A stretch of 64,000 nucleotides of DNA from Echinicola arenosa (GTDB lineage Bacteria; Bacteroidota; Bacteroidia; Cytophagales; Cyclobacteriaceae), in the NCBI RefSeq assembly GCF_014841125.1, contig NZ_JACYTQ010000007.1, positions 62,001 through 126,000 on the forward strand. The letters run 5' to 3'. The position numbers and the translations under genes are program-made. Below, in pieces: positions 18,734 to 27,482 of this stretch. The notes below the pieces were generated by a model, which did not search any database, was not told where the DNA came from, and was given only the letters and a program-made list of their open reading frames with translations. Each line of letters begins with the position of its first letter. Position 1 is the first letter of the stretch.

Positions 18734-20872
18734 ATGGAAATGGAAGTTATTCAAAGAGATAAATTCGAGAGTAAAATAGATGGAAGTGATTTGGTCAGCA
18801 GAGACCTAAGTTGGATAAAATTCAATTTTCGTGTTTTGGACCAGTCCAAGAAGCAAAGCAGGACAATTTTTGAAAAGTTGAAATTTTTAGCCATCACTGC
18901 CTCCAACCTTGATGAGTTTTTTATGATCAGGGTGGGTTCACTGTATAATTACCTTGATTATGAAAAGGAAAGGATAGATTATTCTGGCTTAAGGGAAGAG
19001 CCATTCAAAGAAAAGCTGATGCTTGACTCTCAGGATTTTCATGAGCAGCAACATGAACACTTTATCAGTAATATTCTGCCAAGCACCAGAGAGTCTGGTT
19101 TTATCTTAAGCAATGTCAAAAATTTGGAAGATGAGGAACAAGAATATATAAAAGAGTATTTTTTTAAGGCAGTTTATCCAATGCTCACACCAATGGTTTT
19201 TGATGGATACCATACCTTTCCCATTTTGATGAACAAGCTGTTGATTTTTGGGGTAGTGACTATCAATCCGGGCGATAAAAAGGATAATCGAAAACTTTCA
19301 TTTGTTCAAATTCCATCCAATATTCCTAGGTTCTTTGAAATCGAAAGGGATGAGGAGATGATTTTTGTACCTATTGAGGAAGTCATCAGAGAACATATTG
19401 TTTCTTTGTTTAGAAATGTAATTATCGAGTCCATCAACCTTTTTAGAATTACCCGAAATGGTGATTTTACTTTGGAAGAAACAGAAGATATGGATTCCAA
19501 CTTCCTTGAAGAGGTAAAACGTAAACTTAACGAGCGAAAAACTGGCAGGGTAGTAAGGGTCGAAATCGAAGAGGGGTATAGTAAGTGGATGATGAATTTG
19601 CTTAAGGACAGGTGGAATATTCAGAAAGACAGTGTTTTCAAGGTCAAAAAAGAAAGCATGCTGGACTTTACCAGTTTTTGGCAAATTATAGGAAATAGGA
19701 GATTTAAGGATAGGATTCCACAGACACCGATTACCGTTCCTCCTTTAAGTTATCCCCAAGCTGGAGTACAGGGGGGAAGTCAAGATATCTTTCAGGTGCT
19801 CAAACAGAAGGATGTATTGCTGCATCATCCATATAATAATATGGAGCCAATTTTGGAACTGTTGAACAAAGCGGCCGAAGACCCGAATGTCATGGCCATT
19901 AAAATGACGATTTACAGATTGGCGAAGCACTCACGCATTACAACTGCCTTGCTGAAAGCTGCAGAAAATGGAAAGCACGTATCTGTACTGTTTGAAGTGA
20001 AGGCCAGATTTGATGAAGAAAACAATATGCAAGAAGCCAAGAAGCTTCAGAAAGCAGGCTGTTTTGTGATCTATGGGGTGAGTAATTTTAAAACCCATAC
20101 AAAGCTTATGCTGATCGTGAAAAAAGACGAAAACAAGGTTACAAGGTTTGTGCATTTAGGATCCGGAAATTATAACGAAGATACCTCAAAGCTGTATACT
20201 GATTTAGGTTTGCTGACTACTAATGAAGTTTTGGCTAATGATGTTTCCGAATTTTTTAATGTAATTACAGGGCATTCAATGCCTTCTTCTTATAAGAACT
20301 TGATTACTGCACCACAGGGAATGAGAAGTGGTTTGATCAATTTTATTGAGAGCGAAGCAGAACATGCCCGTCAAGGTTTGCCTTGTGGAATATTTATTAA
20401 GGTAAACAGCCTTGAGGACAGTGAAACCATTCATGCACTTTATAGGGCATCTCAAAGTGGTGTGCCCATTAAGTTGATTATAAGAGGGATATGTTGTTTG
20501 AGACCTGGAAGAAAAGGCCTGAGTGAGAATATTGAGGTTTATTCCATAGTAGGTGATTTTCTGGAGCATTCAAGAATTTACCATTTTCATAATAATGGTG
20601 ACTTAAGAACCTATGCAGGAAGTGCCGATATGATGGTGAGGAGTTTTGAGAAAAGACTTGAATCACTGTTTAGGGTTCAAGATCCATTCTTAGAAAAGCA
20701 ATTGATGAACATCTTAGCTTATAACCTTAAGGATAATGTCAATGCTTATATGATGCAGGAGGATGGAACTTATGTGGCTAAATGTCCCCAAGATGATGAA
20801 GTTGAATTCAACATTCATAAAGAGTTTTTTACCATTACTCCGGATATTGTAGAAAATGTAAAGCTGATTTAA
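18734..20872 (+). CDS. ppk1: Polyphosphate kinase 1
   Basis: Reversibly transfers the gamma phosphate of ATP onto polyphosphate. The 712 residues match PPK1: N-terminal LSWIKFNFRVLDQ, then TASNLDEFFMIRVG, the autophosphorylated His in NFKTHTKLMLI (about residue 454), GSGNYNEDTSKLYTD, GICCLRPG near 585 and FLEHSRIYHF with the second catalytic His. The convergent gene downstream is an exopolyphosphatase-type Ppx/GppA protein, so synthesis and breakdown of polyphosphate are encoded side by side and separated by one very strong hairpin. Confidence 0.97.
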   Translation: MEMEVIQRDKFESKIDGSDLVSRDLSWIKFNFRVLDQSKKQSRTIFEKLKFLAITASNLDEFFMIRVGSLYNYLDYEKERIDYSGLREEPFKEKLMLDSQDFHEQQHEHFISNILPSTRESGFILSNVKNLEDEEQEYIKEYFFKAVYPMLTPMVFDGYHTFPILMNKLLIFGVVTINPGDKKDNRKLSFVQIPSNIPRFFEIERDEEMIFVPIEEVIREHIVSLFRNVIIESINLFRITRNGDFTLEETEDMDSNFLEEVKRKLNERKTGRVVRVEIEEGYSKWMMNLLKDRWNIQKDSVFKVKKESMLDFTSFWQIIGNRRFKDRIPQTPITVPPLSYPQAGVQGGSQDIFQVLKQKDVLLHHPYNNMEPILELLNKAAEDPNVMAIKMTIYRLAKHSRITTALLKAAENGKHVSVLFEVKARFDEENNMQEAKKLQKAGCFVIYGVSNFKTHTKLMLIVKKDENKVTRFVHLGSGNYNEDTSKLYTDLGLLTTNEVLANDVSEFFNVITGHSMPSSYKNLITAPQGMRSGLINFIESEAEHARQGLPCGIFIKVNSLEDSETIHALYRASQSGVPIKLIIRGICCLRPGRKGLSENIEVYSIVGDFLEHSRIYHFHNNGDLRTYAGSADMMVRSFEKRLESLFRVQDPFLEKQLMNILAYNLKDNVNAYMMQEDGTYVAKCPQDDEVEFNIHKEFFTITPDIVENVKLI

Positions 20873-20880
20873 AAGCAATC

Positions 20881-20934
20881 TATAAAACCAAGAAGGCCGG
20901 CCAATTCATATTGGCCGGCCTTCTTGGTTTTATA
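20881..20934. terminator. Perfect 24-bp inverted repeat, bidirectional terminator of ppk1 and ppx
   Basis: Two perfectly complementary 24-bp arms (20881-20904 and 20911-20934) with a 6-nt loop TTCATA. The arms include GGCCGGCC and end in A/T tracts, giving a U-run on either strand. The ppx stop codon (20930-20932) lies inside the right arm. Confidence 0.93.
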
Positions 20935-21817
20935 CTATTGACTTTGATTTATTTTTATCATAGAGAATATTCATTACACCATCTTTTAGCCCTACATCCG
21001 GGACGATCATTCTTGTGGAATTGGCAGCTTCCATTGCAGATAAGTAAATGTAAGATGCTGGAACAATCACATCTGCCCTGTCTGGATTGAGGTTGAGTTT
21101 ATTTACCCTTTCTTCATAGCTAAACCCTTCTAAATAAGCTTGAACCTCTTTTATTTTGACAATGTCCAAGTATCTTTTATTTTTTCTTGGATTAGATAGC
21201 TCAAAAATTTTATTGATATTTCCCCCAGTTCCAATGCATGTAATTCGATGTTTTTTATCGATATTCTCCTGAATAAATGACCTCATGGCCTTCCATACTT
21301 TAGGGGAGTCCATATGGTCCAAGGCACGGACAGAACCAATTTTGAAGGACTTGCTAGCTATCTTTTTTCTGTCTTGGTAGATGTTTAGTTCAGTACTTCC
21401 ACCACCTACATCCACGTGTAAATAAGGCTTATGGTCGATATAGTTCCAAAGAGCCACATTGATCAGGTCAGCTTCTTTGTTTCCGTCAATTATCTGGATT
21501 TTAAGTCCTAGATCTTGCTTTACTTCTTGGGCAATATCTTTACCGTTTTCGGATTCCCTCATAGCAGAAGTAGCACAGACCATGTAATCATCCACTTCGT
21601 ATAAATCGATCAATAATTTATAGGCTTTCATCAGTTTAATGAATTTTCTTCTATTAATATCACTGATTCTGTTGTTGTGGAATACATCTTTTCCAAGTCT
21701 AAGCGGAAATCTTACATATTCTAGTTTTTTAAAATTGACCTGATTTTCGTAATGAGTTACATGGGTGATTTGTAGTCTTATGGCATTTGACCCAATGTCT
21801 ACGGCTGCTAGCTTCAA
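20930..21817 (-). CDS. Ppx/GppA phosphatase family protein (exopolyphosphatase)
   Basis: A 295-residue member of the ASKHA-fold Ppx/GppA family, which removes phosphate from polyphosphate or from pppGpp. AAVDIGSNAIRLQI (residues 4-17) is the phosphate-1 motif and LHVDVGGGSTELNIY (about 133-147) the phosphate-2 motif. It has only the core two-lobe domain, lacking the C-terminal HD-like domain of long Ppx, as usual in Bacteroidota. Convergence with ppk1 suggests an exopolyphosphatase role; GppA activity cannot be excluded from sequence. Confidence 0.92.
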   Translation of the reverse strand: MKLAAVDIGSNAIRLQITHVTHYENQVNFKKLEYVRFPLRLGKDVFHNNRISDINRRKFIKLMKAYKLLIDLYEVDDYMVCATSAMRESENGKDIAQEVKQDLGLKIQIIDGNKEADLINVALWNYIDHKPYLHVDVGGGSTELNIYQDRKKIASKSFKIGSVRALDHMDSPKVWKAMRSFIQENIDKKHRITCIGTGGNINKIFELSNPRKNKRYLDIVKIKEVQAYLEGFSYEERVNKLNLNPDRADVIVPASYIYLSAMEAANSTRMIVPDVGLKDGVMNILYDKNKSKSIV

Positions 21818-21932
21818 ACTGTTTTAGGTTTTTGGTGGTTGATTGTAAAATCCAGTTTAGTAGTAATTAAAAAACATCAATTACACTATGTAAAAGTAAA
21901 ATAAAAAAGAGGCATTTTTAATGTCCCTATGG

Positions 21933-22142
21933 TTATTTTTTACGCGCAATGGCGAATACAATGATACCTGCGACAATAGATATTCCGCCAGCATATGGTG
22001 GCCAGTTTACTGATTTTTCTTTTTCCGCACTTACTTGAAGGGGACCTGCATCTATAACTGTCTCTTCTGTAGTAAATGAAAAACCGGTAATGATGAACAT
22101 CACAATACCTACTAAGACTAAAACAATCCCTAATGTTTTCAT
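21933..22142 (-). CDS. Small membrane protein with two transmembrane segments
   Basis: A 69-residue protein with hydrophobic helices at residues 3-23 and 50-66 and a polar middle (ETVIDAGPLQVSAEKEKSVNWPPYAGG). A C-terminal ARKK suggests cytoplasmic ends. Similar short proteins with a conserved WPP/WSP segment before the second helix occur in Bacteroidota; function is unknown. It lies 85 bp downstream of the TerC-like gene on the same strand. Confidence 0.7.
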   Translation of the reverse strand: MKTLGIVLVLVGIVMFIITGFSFTTEETVIDAGPLQVSAEKEKSVNWPPYAGGISIVAGIIVFAIARKK

Positions 22143-22227
22143 ATCAATAAAGTTGGTTATCCAAGTTCTATTGCAAAAAACCTACCAAATAATAAAGAGA
22201 TATTTATGTTACAAAAGGGGGGATAGG

Positions 22228-23223
22228 CTATCTAATGTTGTTTTTGGTTAAACTTCTTTGTTGCTTATATTTTTTGAAGGAGAAGGCCACACATACAATT
22301 AGAATTCCTCCAACAATACCAAGAGAAAGTGTACTCGGGATGTGATAAATGGAAGAAAGGACCATCTTTACCCCTAAGAAAACCAAGATAAAGGCCAATC
22401 CATATTTTAAATAGGAAAACATATCAAAAGCACTTGCCAAAAGAAAGTACAATGCCCGAAGACCAAGGATTGCAAATATGTTGGAAGTGTATAAAATGAC
22501 TGGGTCGTTTGAAACAGCAAAAATGGCTGGGATAGAATCAACTGCAAATAATAAATCTGTGAATTCAACTACGGCTACGACTACTAGTAGTTGGGTCGCA
22601 AAACGTTTGCCATTGATCCTGATGAAGAAGTTTTCTCCATTGAATTTCGGGTAAACCCTGAATAATTTATGAATGAATTTAGTTCCCAATGATTTTGAAA
22701 AGTCTTCTGGTTCATCATCTTCATGTTGCCATGATTGCCAGCCAGCATAAATCAAAAATACTCCAAAAAGGGTCATCACCACATTGATTTTGATTTCTAG
22801 ACCAGCAAAAGTGAAAGCAGGTAAATAGCTGATGCCTATTAGTGTTACACCAAAAAATATAAAAATGGCCCGCATCAATACTGCTCCAATAATTCCATAG
22901 AAAAGGACTTTGTGTTGATAGGTATCAGGTACTTTGAAAAATCTAAATACCATAATGAACACAAATAAGTTGTCTACACTTAAGGCTTTTTCGATCAAAA
23001 AGGCAGTATAATACTGCGTAGCCTTTTCACCTCCTAGACTAAAGTATATGTAAAGGCCAAAAAGCAAACCAATGCTGATCCAAATGATTGACCAAGTCAT
23101 TGCTTCTTTTATTTTGACCTTATGAGCTGTCTTATTGAAAACCAAAAGGTCTGTTAAGAGCAACGATATAATTAAGATGCCAAATATAATGAGGGTAGTT
23201 CCCTCTTCTTTGATGTATTCCAA
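22228..23223 (-). CDS. TerC/Alx family integral membrane protein
   Basis: A 331-residue inner-membrane protein with about nine hydrophobic helices. Family markers: EKALSVDNLFVFIMVFRFF (about residues 79-97) and EFTDLLFAVDSIPAIFAVS (about 222-240), the paired acidic transmembrane motifs of TerC/Alx. Alx relatives export manganese and TerC relatives are linked to tellurite resistance and to metallation of secreted enzymes; manganese export is the more likely role but unproven here. No yybP-ykoY-like element is visible in the 55 bp upstream. It follows the SLC13 gene on the same strand. Confidence 0.9.
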   Translation of the reverse strand: MEYIKEEGTTLIIFGILIISLLLTDLLVFNKTAHKVKIKEAMTWSIIWISIGLLFGLYIYFSLGGEKATQYYTAFLIEKALSVDNLFVFIMVFRFFKVPDTYQHKVLFYGIIGAVLMRAIFIFFGVTLIGISYLPAFTFAGLEIKINVVMTLFGVFLIYAGWQSWQHEDDEPEDFSKSLGTKFIHKLFRVYPKFNGENFFIRINGKRFATQLLVVVAVVEFTDLLFAVDSIPAIFAVSNDPVILYTSNIFAILGLRALYFLLASAFDMFSYLKYGLAFILVFLGVKMVLSSIYHIPSTLSLGIVGGILIVCVAFSFKKYKQQRSLTKNNIR

Positions 23224-23278
23224 TTCTCCAGAAATTAAAGCACAAAGCTATCAAAAATATTACATGAAGTATAACAGT

Positions 23279-25060
23279 CTAGAAGGGAAAGAATATAGGA
23301 ATGCAGATAGTAGCAATGATCCAATATAAAAGGTTCAGAGGTGTGCCCACTCTTAGATAATCTGAGAATTTATAATTTCCAGGCGTATAAATCATGGTAT
23401 TTGTTTGATAACCCATGGGAGTCATAAAGCTAAGAGATGCCCCAAAAGTAACAGCCATTAGGAAGGGACGGTCGCTCACTTCAAGAGAAGCTGCGATCGA
23501 AATAGCTATGGGGGCTAATAAGGCCGCGGTGGCATTATTTGACATAATATTAGTAGCCAAGAAAGTGACTGCAAAAACTACACTCAAAATTACCCTAGGA
23601 CCAAAATTGCCCATCTGATTCACAAGGGTTTCTGCAAGTAGATTGGCAGCGCCCGTTTTTTCTAAGGCAGTTCCCATGGATAGAATTCCGGCAAGCATAA
23701 ATAGCACTTTCCAATCAACGGACCTGTAGGCCTCCTCAGTACTAATTGCTTTCATTATGATCAATAAGACTACCCCGCAAATCGCAGCTACTGGAATAGG
23801 AAGTACATTGATTGCTGCTAAAGTGATTGCTGATACAACTATAAAGAGCGTCAATGCAATTTTTTTCCAATTTACCGTAGGGCTATTATCCTCTGATATG
23901 ATTAAGAGGTTTTCCCCACCTTTAATTTGACCTACAACTTCTTCATCTCCTCTTACCAAGAGAACATCACCAGCAGAAATTTTGGTATGCTTGAGTTTTT
24001 TAAAAAGAATGTCATTTCTGTGCCGGATCGCCAAGACTGTAAGGCCCGGATAGGTTGCGCGGAAATCAAAAGATTTAACAGTATTATTGATCAGGTTGGA
24101 ATTGGGAGGTACCACCATCTCATAAAGTTTATAACCTTGAGATTTAAAATCTTCATCTTTGAGTTTCAGATCAATTTTCAGTTCGATTCCAGGAATATTA
24201 CGTATTTGGGTCAACGTGTCTTTATCACAGCTTACCCTGATGGTGTCATTGGCGCGGATGACAGTATATTTGTAGGCATTGATGATTTCCCCGCTTTCCC
24301 GAATGATTTGGATGGGATCTACATTGTAATCATTGAAGAACTTTGAGGTTTTAATGGATGTACCAATATCTTCAAACTTTTTGGAGACAAAGATTTCGGT
24401 GATATAATCCCCCATGTCAAAAGTTTCTGAAATTTCCCTTGAAGGCAACCTGCTTGGCGTAAGCCATTTTCCTATGGTCATCATATAGGTAATACCTGAA
24501 ATGAGAAATAGAATGCCCATTCCACTCATTTCAAAAATGCCAAAAGGCTTGACTCCATTGCTTTGGGCAATTCCACTTACAAGTATGTTCGTACTGGTCC
24601 CCAAAAGGGTACAGACTCCTCCCATCAATGAACCAAAGGACAAAGGCATGAGTAATTTGGATGGAGGTATTTTGGTGTCTTTGGCAATTTTAAGCACTGT
24701 AGGCATTAATAATGCCACCACAGCGGTATCGTTAATAAATGCTGAAAGAATCCCAGAAAAAGTCATTAGGGTTAGCAAAAAGAGAAATTCGTTTTTTCTG
24801 CTCATCCTAAGGAAAATGATGTTAATGCTGTTCAGTGATCCCGTTTTAAAAACAGCAGCACTGATGACGAACATGGCACCAACAGTAATGGTGGCAGGGT
24901 TACTAAAACCGGCCACACCTTCTTCAAAATTCAAGATGCCTGTGACCATAAAAGTGATCATCACTAAAATGGATATGGTATCAATGGAAAATTTCTCGGT
25001 AAGGAAAAGAACCATTGCCACAGCAATAATGATCAATACCGTAATGATTTCTGGAGTCAT
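23279..25060 (-). CDS. SLC13/DASS family permease with two TrkA-C domains
   Basis: A 593-residue ion-coupled anion transporter. About 180 N-terminal residues hold transmembrane helices including FINDTAVVALLMPTV and LLGTSTNILVSG, the SLC13 hairpin signature. Residues about 200-390 are cytoplasmic and contain two RCK_C (TrkA-C) regulatory domains. A second membrane half follows with MSNNATAALLAPIAI and MTPMGYQTNTMIYTPG. Known relatives carry sulfate, dicarboxylates or similar anions; the substrate cannot be inferred here. A DUF202 gene ends 3 bp upstream, so the two are one operon. Confidence 0.92.
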   Translation of the reverse strand: MTPEIITVLIIIAVAMVLFLTEKFSIDTISILVMITFMVTGILNFEEGVAGFSNPATITVGAMFVISAAVFKTGSLNSINIIFLRMSRKNEFLFLLTLMTFSGILSAFINDTAVVALLMPTVLKIAKDTKIPPSKLLMPLSFGSLMGGVCTLLGTSTNILVSGIAQSNGVKPFGIFEMSGMGILFLISGITYMMTIGKWLTPSRLPSREISETFDMGDYITEIFVSKKFEDIGTSIKTSKFFNDYNVDPIQIIRESGEIINAYKYTVIRANDTIRVSCDKDTLTQIRNIPGIELKIDLKLKDEDFKSQGYKLYEMVVPPNSNLINNTVKSFDFRATYPGLTVLAIRHRNDILFKKLKHTKISAGDVLLVRGDEEVVGQIKGGENLLIISEDNSPTVNWKKIALTLFIVVSAITLAAINVLPIPVAAICGVVLLIIMKAISTEEAYRSVDWKVLFMLAGILSMGTALEKTGAANLLAETLVNQMGNFGPRVILSVVFAVTFLATNIMSNNATAALLAPIAISIAASLEVSDRPFLMAVTFGASLSFMTPMGYQTNTMIYTPGNYKFSDYLRVGTPLNLLYWIIATICIPIFFPF

Positions 25061-25063
25061 GAA

Positions 25064-25339
25064 TTACATTTTAGCATAATGACCTTTTTTTATTTTTCTT
25101 TTTATGGTAATAAAATTGGTGAAACCTATCACTAAAAAGATAAAACTAATAATAAAGGAAATATAACCGAACTCTTTGATATTAGCTAGATCTTCTACTT
25201 TTACCAAAGCCGTGCCACTTACCAAAAAATAAAGACTAGTCCTTATATAAGATAATAAAGTTCTGTCATTGGCCAGCTTGGTTCTTTGACGAGCTAAATA
25301 ATCTCTTACGATTAATTCATTTTCAGATTCTTTTTCCAT
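25064..25339 (-). CDS. DUF202 small membrane protein
   Basis: A 91-residue protein with the DUF202 signature RTKLANDRTLLSYIRTSLYFL (residues about 15-35) followed by two hydrophobic helices and a basic end. The domain is also found in the membrane part of eukaryotic VTC polyphosphate polymerase; in bacteria its role is unknown. Its stop codon lies 3 bp before the SLC13 start, implying co-expression with that transporter. Confidence 0.88.
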   Translation of the reverse strand: MEKESENELIVRDYLARQRTKLANDRTLLSYIRTSLYFLVSGTALVKVEDLANIKEFGYISFIISFIFLVIGFTNFITIKRKIKKGHYAKM

Positions 25340-25387
25340 AATTTTGGAAGATAATATTCTAACAATTTCATAATAAATCTATTAAAA

Positions 25388-26299
25388 ATGCTTTTTTCTA
25401 CGAAGAAATTTTTAGCTATTCTATTGCCCATTTTGTCTATGTCTGTTTTTTCTTATGCACAAAACGAGATAGATAGTTTAACTCAAACCACTAAAGATAC
25501 CACCTATTGGTCTAAGGAATTTTCAGCCGGGCTTAATTTCAACCAAGCAGCATTTAGTAGCAACTGGAGTGCTGGTGGGGTTAATTCAGTGGCCTTGGGG
25601 TCAATTGTCGCAGGAAAAGCCAACTATGCCAAAGAGAGTTGGACATGGGATAATGAAATGGAACTGCTTTACGGAATAGTTAAAAATGAAGGAGAAGAAA
25701 GTCGTAAATCAAATGATAGGATATTTTTGGATTCTAAAGTTGGATATAAGCTTTCTAAAAATTGGGGAACATATTTCTCAGCTAACTTTTTGACTCAGTT
25801 TGCTGATGGTTATAATTATGAAGAAGATCCTAGGACACTTATTTCAGGATTTATGTCTCCAGGTTATTTGACCACTTCTTTGGGTATTGAATATAAACCC
25901 AATGATGAGTTTAATTTAAGAATTGGTCCTTTTTCACCCAGGTGGACTTTTGTGACAGACGAATCAATCTCTGAAAATGTGGAGGATAATTATGGGGTCC
26001 CAATAGGACAGACTGTTAGGACAGAATGGTTGGCGCTGCAGATTTTCGCTCAATGGGATAAAGATATTGCTGAGAATTTCAATATTAAGACGCGCTATCA
26101 AATGTATGCAAACTATGAGACTTTATCTTTTAAAAATATTGATCACAGATTGGATGTGACTTTGACCGCTAAAATTACAGAAATAATCAGTGTGACCTTT
26201 ACTAGTATTAACTTGTATGATATTGACCAGGATTCAGATATTCAGTATAGCCAAGGTTTGTCGCTTGGATTGCTTTATAAAGTGAGCAACAAAAAATAG
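25388..26299 (+). CDS. DUF3078 outer-membrane-type beta-barrel protein
   Basis: A 303-residue exported protein: signal peptide to about residue 25 (SVFSYAQNE), then WSKEFSAGLNFNQAAFSSNWSAGGVNS, the DUF3078 opening motif. Alternating polar/hydrophobic beta strands ending in LSLGLLYKVSN suggest an outer-membrane barrel of about 10-12 strands. The family is Bacteroidota-specific and of unknown function. It is divergent from DUF202 and closed by a strong terminator. Confidence 0.87.
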   Translation: MLFSTKKFLAILLPILSMSVFSYAQNEIDSLTQTTKDTTYWSKEFSAGLNFNQAAFSSNWSAGGVNSVALGSIVAGKANYAKESWTWDNEMELLYGIVKNEGEESRKSNDRIFLDSKVGYKLSKNWGTYFSANFLTQFADGYNYEEDPRTLISGFMSPGYLTTSLGIEYKPNDEFNLRIGPFSPRWTFVTDESISENVEDNYGVPIGQTVRTEWLALQIFAQWDKDIAENFNIKTRYQMYANYETLSFKNIDHRLDVTLTAKITEIISVTFTSINLYDIDQDSDIQYSQGLSLGLLYKVSNKK

Positions 26300-26404
26300 C
26301 GGATAACATACCTTTTTAATTAATTATTTTGAATATTGGTGAAATTTACTATTTTTGTTTAACTGTGGTAGTTAAATAATAGTTGGTTTAGTTTTCAAAT
26401 AAAG

Positions 26405-26432
26405 AGCAGAGAATTTTTCTCTGCTTTTTTGT
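26405..26432. terminator. Terminator after DUF3078 gene
   Basis: Stem AGCAGAGAA with TTCTCTGCT, 3-nt loop, T8 tail on the plus strand; A-rich left flank also allows use by the convergent patatin gene. Confidence 0.88.
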
Positions 26433-26448
26433 TTTATAAGTGGTTGGA

Positions 26449-27369
26449 TTATAGATTTTTGTATGATGTTGGCTCTATACATTTGCAAACAGGGTCAAAG
26501 CTTTTGGCAAAGTTGTACCCTTCTTCCCACCATTTCTTCATTTCTTCTGGGTTAAATATCAGTGAATTTTCGGTCAAGGACTTCGGAGGGTAATAAAAAT
26601 TTAATTTGACTTGATTTTCGGAACCTTGCAGTTTACCAATTAAAATATCATCATTGGAAATTTGATTCAGCATAAAGTCAAATGTACGAGTGGTCAATTC
26701 CATTGCGTTTTTGGTAGGTCTTTTGGCTGATCTGGGATGATTCGTTTTGAGCACTATTATATCCAATTCCGTAGCACCCCGCCTAATAGATTCTGAAATC
26801 GGAACTAGATCAGCCATACCGCCATCTGCATATTCCATGTTGTTTTTTTCGAGCAAACTCATAAAGGGAACCATGTTCGAAGAGGCCCATATCCAGTCAC
26901 AAAAATCCTCATAATTTGATTCTTTGATGGATTTATATTCTACTTGATTGGTGCTAAGATTGGATACGGTTACCACAATATCTGAGTGATTAGCCTTCAT
27001 TTGGCGAAAGTCGCTTTTACTTATATTTTTCTTAATTAACTTAAGTAGATTATTGCTGTCTCCGAATGTTTTGGTTCCTCTTATAAAAAGCTTCACTATC
27101 CCCCAGTGATTAATTCTGGTTTTGTACTTGTCATTTTCTTTAGTGATGATAAAGGGACATGTGCTAAATATATCTTCTTGTTTCACTGAAGTATATACCT
27201 TTTTGATTTTATCTATTTCATCAATAGCCAGATGAGGAATCAATAAGCTACCTGTTGAGGTACCAACAAACAGATCATACTTAAATTGACATTCTTTAAT
27301 AAGGAATTCCGCAATACCTCCTGCAAATGCTCCTTTGCTTCCTCCTCCAGAAATCACTAATGCTCGCAT
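26449..27369 (-). CDS. Patatin-like phospholipase
   Basis: A 306-residue serine lipid hydrolase with a Ser-Asp dyad. The oxyanion loop GGGSKGAFAGG is at residues 8-18, the nucleophile in GTSTGS is S38, and the dyad Asp is D182 in DGGMADLVP. The C-terminal 100 residues (including YPPKSLTENSLIFNP) resemble the RssA-like bacterial patatins that act on membrane lipids from the cytoplasm; there is no signal peptide when the start is placed at 27369 (MRALVISGGG). The frame is open further upstream to 27441, but that stretch overlaps the terminator of the preceding gene. Confidence 0.9.
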   Translation of the reverse strand: MRALVISGGGSKGAFAGGIAEFLIKECQFKYDLFVGTSTGSLLIPHLAIDEIDKIKKVYTSVKQEDIFSTCPFIITKENDKYKTRINHWGIVKLFIRGTKTFGDSNNLLKLIKKNISKSDFRQMKANHSDIVVTVSNLSTNQVEYKSIKESNYEDFCDWIWASSNMVPFMSLLEKNNMEYADGGMADLVPISESIRRGATELDIIVLKTNHPRSAKRPTKNAMELTTRTFDFMLNQISNDDILIGKLQGSENQVKLNFYYPPKSLTENSLIFNPEEMKKWWEEGYNFAKSFDPVCKCIEPTSYKNL

Positions 27370-27401
27370 AATATGGGTTAAATGAGTTTTTATAAACGCT
27401 A

Positions 27402-27443
27402 AAATGCCCACAGCTGTTTTGGGAAAACGGCAGATGGGCATTT
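27402..27443 (-). terminator. Terminator of the DUF4301 gene
   Basis: An outer 9-bp stem (AAATGCCCA with TGGGCATTT) with an imperfect inner stem and a GGG loop, followed on the minus strand by a T-rich stretch. It lies about 40 bp beyond the DUF4301 stop codon. Confidence 0.75.
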
Positions 27444-27482
27444 AAAAATGTATAAAACTTTAAAAGTTATGTTTTTAAAAGC

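Noticed and set aside
22143-23278. yybP-ykoY manganese riboswitch for the TerC/Alx gene
   Set aside because: The gap upstream of the gene is only 55 bp and shows no matching stem arrangement.
23927-24346. Plus-strand open frame of 139 codons
   Set aside because: Antisense to the SLC13 gene with no independent signal.
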